64,000 nucleotides of DNA from Chryseobacterium paridis (GCF_016595215.1 NZ_JAENHK010000010.1:2403390-2467389), one strand, 5' to 3'. Counted from the stretch's first letter, positions 25,659 to 36,123 are shown. The notes: generated from the letters alone by a model not told the origin. A program made the numbers and translations.

Positions 25659-27200
25659 CTATTTTGTTGGAGCAGGTTGAGGATTTGCTGGTTGCGGATT
25701 CATCTGTTGAGCAGATGGATCAGCACCTAAACCTGGTTGTAATTGTACATTAGGATTAACTTTTGGTGCAGAAAGCCCTGTTAATTTATCTAATATTGTT
25801 ACTAATTCAGGCTCTCCTAAATTCACAAAAGATCTGCTGGCAATTTTACCATCTTTGTCTATGATTACAAAACAAGGTAATTTAAATCCATAAACACCAT
25901 ATTTCTTAGCAATATCAGAGTTTAATCCTCCATCACCATAAACATTTACTCCCGGAATTCCTTTCAACAGAGTATTACTTGTTTTTATAAACTGATCTTT
26001 AGTATCATCTACATTTACAAATACAAAGTTCATTTTCGATTTATAAAAATTAACTACTTCCTTTAACACAGGAACTGCAGCTTCTCCAATATATGGATTC
26101 CATGATGCATAGAAAAGCAACATATATGGTTTCCCTTTATTCTCAGAAAGTTTATATGACTTTCCATCTTGTTTTATTAAAGAAGCATCTGGAGCAACTT
26201 CTCCAATTTTAACTCCGTTTACAGCTATCTGAATTTTAGTAAGGTCACTTTTGATAGTAGGATCTTTGATATCTTCATCAATGATCTTCTTAATCTTATC
26301 AGTAGTTTTAACTGGTGAACCTGGATGAATATCAGATTGAGCCATTACAAATGCTAATAGATAATCTTTAGCTGTTTGAGAAATATCTTTCTTCGTTTTC
26401 AAATACTGAGTAAATAATTCTGAAGTTGTAATATCAGTTTTATTCTTGCTATTTGCTTCAGCATATTTTTGAAATTCAGGGCTCATTTTAGCCAATAAAT
26501 ATTGTCTGTAATAAGGATTTTCTTTTATCATAACCTCCTTATTTTCCTGAAGCTTATTTTCATAATCAGTGAACGCTTTCCCCACTTTGAATGAAGGATT
26601 GCCAGACATCTGACCTTGTCTCATCTCATACTGACTGATAATAGATAGTAAAGTACTGGCAAGATCATTCTTTTTCCATTGTACCACCTCACTGTCAGGA
26701 CTGAATTTCTTTACATTTTCTTCAATATTGTTATCAATATCTTTTTCAACTTTTTGGATACCAGCAAGGAAACCTTTTTCATCTTTCGTCATTAGCTCAT
26801 TCATGTTAACTGTTTGAGCATAATTAGTAAGATACTTTTGAGAAGCTGTAAAGAAATCGTTATTCTTTTTTGCATCTCCTGTAATAACATAGTCATTAGG
26901 GAAACTCATTCCACTTCCTGAAATATTAAGAGTTTGACCTCCTTTTAGATAAACTAAGTTTTGTTTTCCAGCATAAGAAATAAGATACATCCCATTTTTA
27001 GGCGCCTCGAAACTTCCGGAAAATGTCCCATCATTTTTCACCCCAATATTGGCTAATGGCAATGTGGCAACTCCTGAAGCCTCAATAAATTCGATTCTTT
27101 CTAATGGAGATCCTCCTGTTATTTTTCCTTTTACTTCTACTTTTTTAGAGCAAGACATCACAAATATTGCAATGATAAACAATAAAAGATATTTTTTCAT
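25659..27200 (-). CDS. Lipoprotein with DUF4369-like and cysteine-less thioredoxin (TlpA-like) domains
   Basis: The 513-residue protein has a lipobox VMSC (Cys17). An N-terminal beta domain (~22-120, VKGKITGGSPLERIEF) resembles DUF4369. A helical middle follows, then a TlpA/AhpC-type thioredoxin domain (~345-475: GEVAPDASLIKQDGKSYKLS, LFYASWNPYIGE, FVFVNVDD, KLPCFVIIDKDGKI). In thioredoxins the tryptophan is followed by C-x-x-C. Here it is W367-N-P-Y-I371, so both redox cysteines are missing while the cis-proline (LPC) is kept. The protein is therefore probably a binding or structural relative, not a disulfide reductase. A proline/glutamine-rich tail ends the chain. It is likely anchored at the periplasmic membrane face, and is transcribed alone. 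Confidence 0.85.
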   Translation of the reverse strand: MKKYLLLFIIAIFVMSCSKKVEVKGKITGGSPLERIEFIEASGVATLPLANIGVKNDGTFSGSFEAPKNGMYLISYAGKQNLVYLKGGQTLNISGSGMSFPNDYVITGDAKKNNDFFTASQKYLTNYAQTVNMNELMTKDEKGFLAGIQKVEKDIDNNIEENVKKFSPDSEVVQWKKNDLASTLLSIISQYEMRQGQMSGNPSFKVGKAFTDYENKLQENKEVMIKENPYYRQYLLAKMSPEFQKYAEANSKNKTDITTSELFTQYLKTKKDISQTAKDYLLAFVMAQSDIHPGSPVKTTDKIKKIIDEDIKDPTIKSDLTKIQIAVNGVKIGEVAPDASLIKQDGKSYKLSENKGKPYMLLFYASWNPYIGEAAVPVLKEVVNFYKSKMNFVFVNVDDTKDQFIKTSNTLLKGIPGVNVYGDGGLNSDIAKKYGVYGFKLPCFVIIDKDGKIASRSFVNLGEPELVTILDKLTGLSAPKVNPNVQLQPGLGADPSAQQMNPQPANPQPAPTK

Positions 27201-27219
27201 TTTGATTTTTATAATTAAG

Positions 27220-27227
27220 CAAAAATA
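27220..27227 (-). promoter_or_regulatory. Candidate -7 box of the TlpA-like lipoprotein gene
   Basis: The minus strand reads TATTTTTG, 19 bases before the ATG. Confidence 0.4.
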
Positions 27228-27283
27228 AGTTTTTCAAGTATACTAAATACAATTAAATAGTACTTTTTATGAAACATTTAACT

Positions 27284-27319
27284 AAAAAAATCGCCATCCG
27301 ATAAGGAGACGATTTTTTT
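27284..27319 (-). terminator. Terminator of the sdhCAB operon
   Basis: AAAAAAATCG pairs with CGATTTTTTT around a GC-containing loop. The minus strand ends in seven T. It lies just after the sdhB stop. Confidence 0.8.
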
Positions 27320-27337
27320 TATTTTTTTGAACTGATT

Positions 27338-28105
27338 TTATCCTTTATCAACTAATGCTGACATATATTCTCTGTTCATTCTTGCAATGTTTTCCAAAGA
27401 AATCCCTTTAGGACATTCAACTTCACAAGCTCCTGTATTCGAACAGTTACCAAATCCTTCTTCATCCATTGCTTTTACCATATTCAGAACTCTTCTTTTC
27501 GCCTCAACTCTACCTTGAGGAAGTAATGCGAACTGAGAAACTTTGGCTCCAACAAACAACATAGCAGAACCATTTTTACAAGTAGCTACACAAGCTCCAC
27601 AACCGATACATGCAGCAGCATCCATCGCTTTATCTGCATCTTCCTTAGGAACTAAAATTGCATTGGCATCTAATGTATTTCCAGAAGTATTCACAGAAAT
27701 AAAACCACCTGCGGCCATTACTCTGTCGAATGCACTTCTGTCCACCATTAAATCTTTAATTACAGGGAAAGCTGCACTTCTCCATGGTTCAATAACGATT
27801 GTCTCACCATCCTTGAACATTCTCATGTGAAGCTGACAAGTCGTAATACCTGTATCAGGACCATGAGCTCTACCATTGATGTAAAGAGAACACATTCCAC
27901 AGATTCCTTCACGACAGTCGTGATCGAAAGCGATAGGTTCTTTTCCTTCGTTAATTAAATTCTCGTTAAGGATGTCCAGCATTTCTAAGAATGAAGAATC
28001 TGTGGAAACATCCGATATTTTATAGGTCTCAAACTGACCTTTAGTTTTCGTATTTTTTTGTCTCCAAATTTTCAGCGTAAGATGAAGGCCTTTTTTTGCA
28101 CTCAT
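27338..28105 (-). CDS. sdhB: Succinate dehydrogenase/fumarate reductase iron-sulfur subunit
   Basis: The 255-residue subunit passes electrons from the flavoprotein to quinone. The N-terminal [2Fe-2S] domain has [18 protein letters not shown] and the distal cysteine in GITTCQLH. The C-terminal domain has two clusters, [15 protein letters not shown] and [20 protein letters not shown]. It is the last gene of sdhC-sdhA-sdhB on the minus strand, 24 bases after sdhA. Complexes of this B-type with a single membrane anchor serve as complex II in flavobacteria. It could run in either direction, but an aerobe of this group would use it to oxidise succinate. Confidence 0.96.
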   Translation of the reverse strand: MSAKKGLHLTLKIWRQKNTKTKGQFETYKISDVSTDSSFLEMLDILNENLINEGKEPIAFDHDCREGICGMCSLYINGRAHGPDTGITTCQLHMRMFKDGETIVIEPWRSAAFPVIKDLMVDRSAFDRVMAAGGFISVNTSGNTLDANAILVPKEDADKAMDAAACIGCGACVATCKNGSAMLFVGAKVSQFALLPQGRVEAKRRVLNMVKAMDEEGFGNCSNTGACEVECPKGISLENIARMNREYMSALVDKG

Positions 28106-28129
28106 AATTTTATATTTATAGGTTGGAGA

Positions 28130-30142
28130 TTATTTGTAACTTCTTGCTTTAACTTCGATATTGTCATAGATAAGATCTTCTTTGTGCAGAACTTCCTGTT
28201 TAATATCATCACCCTTATATTCCCAAGCTGCTACATATTTGAAGTTAATGTCATCTCTTTCTGCTTCACCTTCCGGAGTAGCATGATCTTCTCTAAAATG
28301 TCCTCCACAAGATTCGTTTCTGTGTAAAGCATCGATTGCCATTAGCTGTCCAAGCTCCAAGAAATCTGCTACTCTGAACGCTTTTTCAAGCTCTGTGTTC
28401 ATCCCTTCAGCTTCTCCCATTACTTTTACGTTCTTCCAGAAATCTTTTTTCACTTCATCGATTTCTACTATCGCTTCTCTCAAACCTTCCGGAGTCCTTC
28501 CCATTCCAACCTTATTCCACATGATATGTCCTAATTGCTTGTGGAAATGATCTACTGAATGTGTTCCTTTATTATTAACAAAGAAATTTACCTTGTCTTT
28601 AATTTCTTTTTCAGCTGCGTCAAACTCAGCAGAAGTCGTAGGAATTTCTCCTGTTCTGATATCTGCAGAAAGATAATCTGCAATGGTGTAAGGAAGAACA
28701 AAATATCCGTCTGCCAAACCTTGCATTAATGCAGAAGCTCCCAATCTGTTAGCTCCGTGGTCTGAGAAGTTAGCCTCACCAATTACGAAACATCCAGGGA
28801 TTGTAGATTGCAAGTTGTAATCAACCCAAACACCACCCATTGTGTAGTGAACGGCAGGATAAATCTTCATTGGAGTTTTATAAGGATCATCTGCGGTAAT
28901 CTTTTCATACATTACGAATAAGTTACCATATTTCTCCTCAATCCAACTTTTACCTAAATCATAAATTTGTTGATCTGTAGGATTGTGAATATGCTTTTCA
29001 ATAGCTGCTTCTTTACCTTTTTTAATGATTTCTGTGGAGAAATCTAAGTAAACACCTTCTTTGGTATCGTTATTTTCAATTCCGAAACCAGCATCACATC
29101 TTTCTTTACCTGCTCTTGATGCAACATCACGTGGTACCAAGTTTCCAAATGCCGGATATCTTCTTTCAAGATAGTAATCTCTATCTTCTTCTTTAATATT
29201 TTCAGGTCTTAATTTTCCTTCTCTGATGGCAACTGAATCTTCAATTTTCTTAGGAACCCAGATTCTTCCAGAGTTTCTTAATGATTCAGACATCAAAGTA
29301 AGCTTAGACTGCTGTGTTCCATGAACAGGAATACAAGTCGGGTGAATCTGTACATAACAAGGATTTGCAAAATATGCTCCTTTTTTATGAATTTTCCAAG
29401 CCGCAGAAACGTTTGAACCCATTGCATTGGTAGACAAGAAGTATACATTACCGTAACCTCCTGAAGCAATTACAACAGCGTGAGCTGAATGTCTTTCAAT
29501 CTCACCAGTTACAAGGTTTCTAGCGATAATTCCTCTTGCTTTTCCATCTACGATTACCAATTCTAGCATTTCGTGACGGTTGTACATTTTCACTCTTCCT
29601 TTTCCGATTTGACGGCTTAATGAAGAATATGCACCTAATAATAACTGCTGACCAGTCTGCCCTTTTGCATAAAAAGTTCTTTTTACCTGAACCCCACCAA
29701 ATGAACGGTTATCTAACTGACCGCCGTAATCTCTACCGAAAGGAACTCCCTGAGAAACACATTGGTCGATAATATTTGCAGAAACTTCAGCTAATCTGTA
29801 AACGTTTGCCTCTCTTGCTCTATAGTCACCACCTTTGATTGTGTCATAAAACAATCTGTATGTAGAGTCACCGTCTCCCTGATAATTTTTAGCTGCATTG
29901 ATACCTCCCTGAGCTGCAATTGAGTGTGCTCTTCTTGGAGAATCCTGATAGCAGAATGCTTTTACATTATATCCTTGCTCAGCCAGAGTAGCTGCAGCAG
30001 AACCACCTGCCAAACCTGTACCTACAACAATAATATCAATTTTATCTCTGTTGTTTGGTGCAACAAGGTTCATATGATCTTTATGATTTTTCCATTTATC
30101 CTTTAAAGGACCCGCTGGAATTTTTGAATCTAACTTACTCAT
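28130..30142 (-). CDS. sdhA: Succinate dehydrogenase/fumarate reductase flavoprotein subunit
   Basis: The 670-residue subunit holds covalent FAD and the dicarboxylate site. The N-terminal dinucleotide-binding motif is [20 protein letters not shown]. The FAD-linking histidine is His73 in [11 protein letters not shown]. Substrate-site segments visible include [22 protein letters not shown] (catalytic Arg), [14 protein letters not shown] and [20 protein letters not shown]. The length and the Q-I-H-P-T motif match the B-type family of Bacteroidota and Bacillota. It lies 15 bases after sdhC. Confidence 0.97.
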   Translation of the reverse strand: MSKLDSKIPAGPLKDKWKNHKDHMNLVAPNNRDKIDIIVVGTGLAGGSAAATLAEQGYNVKAFCYQDSPRRAHSIAAQGGINAAKNYQGDGDSTYRLFYDTIKGGDYRAREANVYRLAEVSANIIDQCVSQGVPFGRDYGGQLDNRSFGGVQVKRTFYAKGQTGQQLLLGAYSSLSRQIGKGRVKMYNRHEMLELVIVDGKARGIIARNLVTGEIERHSAHAVVIASGGYGNVYFLSTNAMGSNVSAAWKIHKKGAYFANPCYVQIHPTCIPVHGTQQSKLTLMSESLRNSGRIWVPKKIEDSVAIREGKLRPENIKEEDRDYYLERRYPAFGNLVPRDVASRAGKERCDAGFGIENNDTKEGVYLDFSTEIIKKGKEAAIEKHIHNPTDQQIYDLGKSWIEEKYGNLFVMYEKITADDPYKTPMKIYPAVHYTMGGVWVDYNLQSTIPGCFVIGEANFSDHGANRLGASALMQGLADGYFVLPYTIADYLSADIRTGEIPTTSAEFDAAEKEIKDKVNFFVNNKGTHSVDHFHKQLGHIMWNKVGMGRTPEGLREAIVEIDEVKKDFWKNVKVMGEAEGMNTELEKAFRVADFLELGQLMAIDALHRNESCGGHFREDHATPEGEAERDDINFKYVAAWEYKGDDIKQEVLHKEDLIYDNIEVKARSYK

Positions 30143-30157
30143 ATTAGTATATTGATA

Positions 30158-30820
30158 TTATTGAGTTATAAAATGATAAACTGCGATAAAAATAAATCCA
30201 AAAGGGATAAGGATTGAATACCAAGTTCCTATTGCTTTAATTACCGGAGTATATTTCGGATGTCTTGCACCAATTGACTGGAAAGAAGACTGGAATCCGT
30301 GTGCTAAGTGCAATCCCAATAACACAAATGAGATTACATATAAAGCCACTCTCCAGATATCAGCAAATTTCTCATGCAGTTCCGGCCAGAAACGTTCTGT
30401 ATCAGGAGCAAGTCCTTCTACATACTTATAATTGATTTCATGAATCCAGAAATCATAAAAGTGAAGCGCTAAAAAAGCTAATATAACAGCTCCGGAAATA
30501 ATCATATTTCTAGACATCCATGATGAATTCACAGAAGCGTTGTTAGAGTCATATTTAATCGGACGCGCTTTATTATTCTTTATTTCCAATACAAATCCCA
30601 TAATAAAATGGAAAAGTACTGCGAAACCAAGAATAGGTTGCATTAAGAATTGAACAAAAGGATTATACCCCATAAAATCAGATGCCGTGTTGAATGCATC
30701 ACGATTTATAACAGATAATAAATTTGTTGTTAAATGCAGTATAAGAAAAATCAGCAAAAACATAGCTGATAATGCCATAGCATATTTTCTACCTATTGTA
30801 GAACTCGTTAAACCTGCCAT
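30158..30820 (-). CDS. sdhC: Succinate dehydrogenase cytochrome b subunit, B-type membrane anchor
   Basis: The 220-residue protein has five hydrophobic segments and histidines placed for two b hemes (MFLLIFLILHLTTN, AVLFHFIMGFVLEI, AFLALHFYDFWIHE, LLGLHLAHGFQSS, FIAVYHFIT). This matches the single-subunit anchor of B-type succinate:quinone oxidoreductase. It is the first gene of the operon and binds SdhB to the inner membrane and the quinone pool. A -7-like box (minus-strand TAATTTTG near 30845-30852) precedes it. Confidence 0.95.
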   Translation of the reverse strand: MAGLTSSTIGRKYAMALSAMFLLIFLILHLTTNLLSVINRDAFNTASDFMGYNPFVQFLMQPILGFAVLFHFIMGFVLEIKNNKARPIKYDSNNASVNSSWMSRNMIISGAVILAFLALHFYDFWIHEINYKYVEGLAPDTERFWPELHEKFADIWRVALYVISFVLLGLHLAHGFQSSFQSIGARHPKYTPVIKAIGTWYSILIPFGFIFIAVYHFITQ

Positions 30821-30965
30821 ATTAAGTTTAAATTTGAATTTCTACAAAATTAGGAAATGTTAACAATATTGAAAAGTGAGAAATCTCACTATTAGCCAGT
30901 TTGTAATCTTTCTAAATAAGAGCGTAAAGTATAATAAATAAAAGAAAAAAATAAAAATGTAACAA

Positions 30966-32789
30966 TTAATTTATATCATAAATTTTGCCATTATAGATAA
31001 TCTTTTTCGTCAACTTGTCTAAATTTTTCAATTCAATTCTTTTTAATCTCCTTGAGGAACTGTAGGGATTAACAATATATCTGATAATCTTTTCTCTGTT
31101 TGAATTATCTGTTATCCAAAAAAATGCGGTACTTCCATTTTTTACTGAAAGCACCTTATCTTTTCCTATATGATGGACAAGCACTTCCTGTCTTTGGTTT
31201 TCTATAATATCAAATGAATATCTTGTAATAAAAAATACTAAAACTAAAATGATCAGTTTCATCCTATTTTCAAAATTAAATTTGAGAATTGCAAACCTTA
31301 ACAAGTATACTAATAAGAATAATATAAAAACTTCAATTAAACTCATAGAAATATTTTCAATAAAAAAGATATCAAAGCTGGCAAACCAATGAACACATTT
31401 CAGTAACCCTTTCACCATCATATCATATCCTGTGTTGACACAATCAAAACTTATCGTAAAAGCAAACAATGAAGTCATACAAAAAGAAGACATGATGATG
31501 AGCTCAGAAAAGGGAACAATGATAAAATTGGCAAAGATTGAGCTCAATGAAAACTGATGGAAATAATATAAAACTAAAGGAATAGTAGCAAGCTGAGCAG
31601 CAACTGAAATAGATATTGTGTTGAAAATTAATTTTTTCATATAGTTATCCTGCTTTGGGAAACACTTTAGCAAGGGTTGATTTAACCAGAAAATCCCTAA
31701 AACAGCAGTAAAACTTAATTGAAACCCTATATTAAAGAGTTGTTGACTGTCTATACATAAAATTACAAATGCAGACAATGCCATTGAATGCAATACATCA
31801 GGTTTTCTTTGAAGCAAAACATAAATAAAATAAACAGTCAGCATTGTACATGAGCGGACTACAGAATTTCCAAACCCAATAAATGTCGCAAACAACCAGA
31901 TAAACACTAAGCTTACAATAACTGTATACTTCCTCAATTTCAGTGGAAGAAGAAGTTTAAGAAGAAAGTAAAACAATCCAAAAATCACCATAATATGCGT
32001 ACCGGAAATAGCAAGAAAATGCACTAACCCGGATCTGCTAAAATCCTGTATAACTGATGGATCAATTTCCGTTCTGTCTGCAAGGATAATCCCTTTCAAG
32101 AACTCCCTCGTCTCTGCTGAGATATTGACACTGTCAATGTTTTGTAAAACCTCCAGCCTTTGCTGTTGAATCAATTCTTTAAAACCCAGGTCAGTTCTTG
32201 CCACAGATAAGACATCTCCTGACAAATACATCTGATACCAAATATTTTTCCTTTTGAGATAATTAGAATAATCAAATTGAAAATCATACAAAGGAGGTTT
32301 TAATTTATTAATAAAAACCAATGCTTTGTAATAGTGATTAAAATCCAGCTGCTCTTCACTTTTAGAAATGTATAAAATTGAATTAACCTCATCATTACCA
32401 ATTTTTGCAATTATTTCATATTTTTTATACTTCTCCGTTGAATTGAGTTTTCTTGACATCTTAAAAGTTATACGTTCTTTGGATGATTTTACATCAGGTC
32501 TGAAAGAAAAAGTATGTAATGAATGTAAGGTAATCCCTAAAAGAAAAAACATTAAAGCTAAAAGAATCGCTCTTAGCTTATGTAAAGACCAGGATTGAAA
32601 AAATAAGGATGTCATTATTCCAAAACATATAAATACTACAATAACAATTGAGGTTTTGCCAAGTAATATCTGGTCCTGGAAAAAGATTCCAAGAATAAAA
32701 CATATAGCGAGAATAAGAAGTGGTTGTTTATTCAATTCAAAATTTGTGTTAATCAAAAATATGTATTGAGATAAAAACTTGCACATCAA
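30966..32789 (-). CDS. comEC: ComEC/Rec2 family DNA-uptake channel protein, short form
   Basis: The 607-residue membrane protein has an N-terminal hydrophobic pair and a soluble OB-like DUF4131 region (~100-200). The competence domain follows, with the family motif VHFLAISGTHIMVIFGL (His257, His265), GFGNSVVRSCTML and QLATIPLVLYYFHQFS. ComEC proteins form the inner-membrane channel for single-stranded DNA in natural transformation. Unlike many homologues, this one ends after a ~70-residue tail and lacks the metallo-beta-lactamase nuclease domain, as I recall for many Bacteroidota members. The first ~18 residues may not be translated: a TTG codon just before NKQPLLILAI would be a plausible alternative start. 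Confidence 0.88.
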   Translation of the reverse strand: MMCKFLSQYIFLINTNFELNKQPLLILAICFILGIFFQDQILLGKTSIVIVVFICFGIMTSLFFQSWSLHKLRAILLALMFFLLGITLHSLHTFSFRPDVKSSKERITFKMSRKLNSTEKYKKYEIIAKIGNDEVNSILYISKSEEQLDFNHYYKALVFINKLKPPLYDFQFDYSNYLKRKNIWYQMYLSGDVLSVARTDLGFKELIQQQRLEVLQNIDSVNISAETREFLKGIILADRTEIDPSVIQDFSRSGLVHFLAISGTHIMVIFGLFYFLLKLLLPLKLRKYTVIVSLVFIWLFATFIGFGNSVVRSCTMLTVYFIYVLLQRKPDVLHSMALSAFVILCIDSQQLFNIGFQLSFTAVLGIFWLNQPLLKCFPKQDNYMKKLIFNTISISVAAQLATIPLVLYYFHQFSLSSIFANFIIVPFSELIIMSSFCMTSLFAFTISFDCVNTGYDMMVKGLLKCVHWFASFDIFFIENISMSLIEVFILFLLVYLLRFAILKFNFENRMKLIILVLVFFITRYSFDIIENQRQEVLVHHIGKDKVLSVKNGSTAFFWITDNSNREKIIRYIVNPYSSSRRLKRIELKNLDKLTKKIIYNGKIYDIN

Positions 32790-32833
32790 AACTTTAGAAT
32801 TTTTAAAACAACAATGAATTCGTTTTATAAAAG

Positions 32834-32862
32834 AAAAATCGCAGAAAAAAATTCCTGCGATT
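32834..32862 (-). terminator. Terminator after the amine oxidase gene
   Basis: The minus strand has AATCGCAG/CTGCGATT arms followed by five T, 36 bases after the stop. The same CTGCGATTTTT ending recurs after lpxB. Confidence 0.8.
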
Positions 32863-32897
32863 CATTATAAAGCATTTAAATATTTTAAACTGTGGAA

Positions 32898-34274
32898 TCA
32901 AATGATCTCTCCTGCGGCTTCTTCGCCAGACATAATAGCGCCTTCCATAAAGCCCTGCCAATCGGCAAGGTGCTCTCCTGCAAAATGCGTATGCAAAAAA
33001 GGTTCTTTCAAAATCGGTTTGATTCTGAACCATTGCCCAGGTCCATAAAGTGCATAGGCTCCTTTTGAACGGTCATCATTGCCCCAATAATAGTTTTCCT
33101 GTTGCAAAAGATTAGGTTTTACATCTCCAAAAACCGGACGTAATGTCTCTTGTATACTTTTAAAATTCACCTCATGACTTTGGTTGGCAATTACCGCAGC
33201 TTTGTCTCCAATACTGTAAGAAATCAAAACTCCGGATGTTCCTGGTTGCTTTTGGGTAGCATGATAAAAATAATGAGGTAATTGATCTGTAACCATATCA
33301 AAATTTTCAGCTTTCCAGAATCGTTTATCAAACAACATAGCATGTTTATTGATCCGGCAATATTGAAGCTCGTTAAGTGCTTCTATTTTATTTTCTGGCA
33401 AACCAGGTTTCCAGTCGATTTTTTTTAAGGCAAAGGTGGGCAAAGTACAGATCACTTTATCCGCTTCAAAAACTTTTCCATTAGCACAGAATACCTTTAC
33501 CTTATCTCCTTGCTCAATCCGGGTTACAGTATGATTTAATAAAATCCTCTTCCCTCCTAATCTTTCTGAAAGCTTATCTGCTAATCTCCTGTTACCACCA
33601 ACAATCTTTTGATCCATTTGGTTGTTCGTATGGTTTTTTCGGCCTTCTTCTGTAATATTTTCAAAATATTCAGAAAGAGCTGAATTTGCAGAAACCTGTC
33701 TTATGCTCTCTCCGAAGTCTGTACTATCAAACAATTCCCGGAGATCTAAATCACGCCCTTTACAGCCGTTGTTAACTAAATATCGCCACCAATCCATTTT
33801 ATCCAGTAGCTCTTTATCCTCATCACTAAAATTTCTATAATCTTCCAGTAACTGGTCAAATTTAGCATCCCATTCTTTACTAAAATGTGACTTTTTAGGA
33901 GGGCTGTAAATACCATTGTATAGAATATGTGTATCCATCTGATTGGTATCTAATTTCAGTTTCATTTCATCGCAAAGTGTAAGGATACGTTGATGTGAAT
34001 TCCCAACCCATTCTGCACCAAGCTCTATGATAAGATCATTTTTCATTGTATGAGAAAAGACCCTTCCTCCAATGGAGTTTTGCCTTTCTAAAACGGTAAC
34101 ATCAAACTTTCTTGGATCAAATTTACAGGCTGCCGCCAATCCAGAAAATCCTGCACCAATTACAATAACTTTTTTATTACCTGATAAAATAAAATTAGCA
34201 AAAGATGAACTGGGAATCAGTACACCCCCAGCTGCAAGTAGACCTTGCCTCAGAAAAGACCTTCTTGTTGTCAT
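32898..34274 (-). CDS. Flavin-containing amine oxidase family protein with Tat signal
   Basis: The 458-residue FAD-dependent oxidase-like protein has a twin-arginine signal (TTRRSFLRQGLLAAGG, then hydrophobic residues), so it is exported folded to the periplasm. The dinucleotide-binding motif VIVIGAGFSGLAAACKF is followed by the GG-doublet region ERQNSIGGRVFSH, both typical of the monoamine oxidase/polyamine oxidase superfamily. A C-terminal FAD-binding segment is FAGEHLADWQGFMEGAIMSG. Substrate is not predictable; aromatic amines, polyamines or L-amino acids are all possible. It lies between lpxB and comEC on the minus strand but with its own terminator, and shows no functional link to either. 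Confidence 0.85.
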   Translation of the reverse strand: MTTRRSFLRQGLLAAGGVLIPSSSFANFILSGNKKVIVIGAGFSGLAAACKFDPRKFDVTVLERQNSIGGRVFSHTMKNDLIIELGAEWVGNSHQRILTLCDEMKLKLDTNQMDTHILYNGIYSPPKKSHFSKEWDAKFDQLLEDYRNFSDEDKELLDKMDWWRYLVNNGCKGRDLDLRELFDSTDFGESIRQVSANSALSEYFENITEEGRKNHTNNQMDQKIVGGNRRLADKLSERLGGKRILLNHTVTRIEQGDKVKVFCANGKVFEADKVICTLPTFALKKIDWKPGLPENKIEALNELQYCRINKHAMLFDKRFWKAENFDMVTDQLPHYFYHATQKQPGTSGVLISYSIGDKAAVIANQSHEVNFKSIQETLRPVFGDVKPNLLQQENYYWGNDDRSKGAYALYGPGQWFRIKPILKEPFLHTHFAGEHLADWQGFMEGAIMSGEEAAGEII

Positions 34275-34380
34275 AGTACATTTAGGTTATTAGTTTTTAT
34301 TCAAAAAAAAGACGCATTCAAAAAGCAATTACCTCACCATGAATACGCACGAATAAAATTAATAAAAAATCACATATATA

Positions 34381-34410
34381 AAAAAATCGCAGAAATTTCT
34401 TTCCGCGATT
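34381..34410 (-). terminator. Terminator after lpxB
   Basis: The minus strand reads AATCGCGGAAAG, loop, TTTCTGCGATT then seven T, 20 bases beyond the stop codon. Confidence 0.85.
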
Positions 34411-34430
34411 GATGTTATTATTAAAATATT

Positions 34431-35534
34431 TTAAACTGTTAGAATTACTTCTGCAGCATGATCACTTGCTCCGCTTCCACCAAGCTTTTCCCTCAAAAGT
34501 TTATAGTCATTTAAAACCTTTGATCTTTTTTCGCCTTCCAGAATCTTTTTTAATTCCTCAACCAGATTCCCTGTATTCAGGTCATTTTGAATAAGCTCTT
34601 TTACCACTTCCCTATCCATGATTAAATTGACCAAAGAAATATACTTGATATTTTTAACCAATCTTTTAGCAATAGCGTAAGAAATCTTACTCCCCCGGTA
34701 GCAAACCACTTCAGGAATATTGAGCAAAGCAGTTTCAAGTGTAGCTGTTCCAGACGTTACAAGAGCTGCTTTCGAGCACCTTAATAAGTCGTAGGTCTTA
34801 TTAGAAACAAAATGCACATTATCATCTACATAAATTTCGTAAAAATCCTTCGGAAGACTCGGAGCTCCAGCTATTACAAACTGATATTCTTTAAAATAAG
34901 GTCTTACGGAAAGCATCATTTCAAGCATTTTTTCAACCTCCTGCTTTCGGGATCCAGGCAGCAAAGCAATGATTTCTTTGTCATTTAATCCATTTTCCTT
35001 TTTGAAAGCATTACTATCAATATCTTGTAAACTGGATATAGCATCTAATAAAGGATGACCTACAAAATGAGAATGAACACCGTGTTTTTTATAAAAATCT
35101 TCCTCAAATGGCAAAATTACCATCATTTCATCTACATACTTTTTTATAATCTCTACCCTTCCCTCCTTCCAGGCCCACAGTTGAGGAGAAATATAATACA
35201 CAACTTTAATTCCCAGTTCTTTAGCAAATTTTGCTATTCTCAGGTTGAACCCCGGATAATCAATCAAAATTAAAACATCCGGAAGATTATTCTTAATATC
35301 CTCCTTACAGAATTTGATATTATTCAAAATGGTCCGAAGATTCATTGCAACTTCCAGAAAACCCATGAAGGCTAAATCACGGTAATGCTTTACTATAGTA
35401 CCTCCTTGCTGAGTCATCAAATCTCCCCCCCAGAATCTGAATTCTGCGTTTGGATCTTTTTGTTTCAAAGACTTCATTAAATTGCTTCCGTGTAGATCCC
35501 CTGATGCTTCTCCAGCTATGATATAATATTTCAT
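34431..35534 (-). CDS. lpxB: Lipid-A-disaccharide synthase LpxB
   Basis: The GT19 family enzyme condenses UDP-2,3-diacylglucosamine with lipid X at the inner membrane to make the lipid A disaccharide. I place the start at MKYYIIAGEASGDLHGSNLM, the canonical family beginning; eight further codons upstream are open but unlikely. Other family segments are LIDYPGFNLRIAKFAKELG, YYISPQLWAWKEGRVE, FVGHPLLDA, LLPGSRKQEVEKMLEMML and TSGTATLETALLNIPEVVCYR. All match at expected spacing, giving 367 residues. Other lipid A genes are not nearby. Confidence 0.95.
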   Translation of the reverse strand: MKYYIIAGEASGDLHGSNLMKSLKQKDPNAEFRFWGGDLMTQQGGTIVKHYRDLAFMGFLEVAMNLRTILNNIKFCKEDIKNNLPDVLILIDYPGFNLRIAKFAKELGIKVVYYISPQLWAWKEGRVEIIKKYVDEMMVILPFEEDFYKKHGVHSHFVGHPLLDAISSLQDIDSNAFKKENGLNDKEIIALLPGSRKQEVEKMLEMMLSVRPYFKEYQFVIAGAPSLPKDFYEIYVDDNVHFVSNKTYDLLRCSKAALVTSGTATLETALLNIPEVVCYRGSKISYAIAKRLVKNIKYISLVNLIMDREVVKELIQNDLNTGNLVEELKKILEGEKRSKVLNDYKLLREKLGGSGASDHAAEVILTV

Positions 35535-35585
35535 TTCTATAATAAGGATAGAGAACAAATTAAGAAGTTGTTGAATCTTAATTTG

Positions 35586-35593
35586 TAAATTTG
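35586..35593 (+). promoter_or_regulatory. Candidate -7 box of the DUF2480 gene
   Basis: TAAATTTG matches TAnnTTTG, 20 bases before the ATG. TTG triplets upstream are closer than the ideal spacing. Confidence 0.35.
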
Positions 35594-35613
35594 CTCAAAG
35601 ATAATGATAAAAA

Positions 35614-36123
35614 ATGTCAGAAGAATTTGAAATCAGAAATAAAGTAAACGAAAGCGGCCTCGTAAATTTTGATCTTGCTGCGCTTGTTCCAAAAGGAATA
35701 AGAAAGGGTATTGATCTGAAAGATTTCCTTTTTCAGGAAATGATTTTAAAAGAAAAAGACTTCCGTGAACAAGTGGCTGCAATTAATACTGAAGAATATA
35801 CTGATACCTATATTTATATTTATAACTCTGCAGATGCAATAGTTCCTTTATGGGCTTACTTTGTCATTACTGCTAAGCTTACTGATGTTGCAAAAAAAAT
35901 AGTTTTTGGTAATCGCGAAGATCTGGAAGTAATACTGATGCACAATGCGATCCAAACTTATGATTTTGATGAAATGAGGGGAAAAAGAGTTTTGGTTAAA
36001 GGATGCTCAGATAAAGAAATTCCTGAAAACGCTTACGTGGAACTCGTGGAACAATTGAAACCTATTGTAAAATCATTGATGTTTGGCGAGGCATGTTCTA
36101 ATGTTCCTATCTTAAAAAACTAA
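35614..36123 (+). CDS. DUF2480 family protein
   Basis: The 169-residue cytoplasmic protein has no signal or membrane segment. It opens with EFEIRNKVNESGLVNFDLAAL and ends with LMFGEACSNVPILKN, both features I associate with DUF2480, a family almost confined to Bacteroidota. The conserved GEACSxVP ending with one cysteine could bind a metal, but no function is established. It is divergent from lpxB across about 80 bases and is followed by a separately promoted DUF937 gene. Confidence 0.8.
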   Translation: MSEEFEIRNKVNESGLVNFDLAALVPKGIRKGIDLKDFLFQEMILKEKDFREQVAAINTEEYTDTYIYIYNSADAIVPLWAYFVITAKLTDVAKKIVFGNREDLEVILMHNAIQTYDFDEMRGKRVLVKGCSDKEIPENAYVELVEQLKPIVKSLMFGEACSNVPILKN

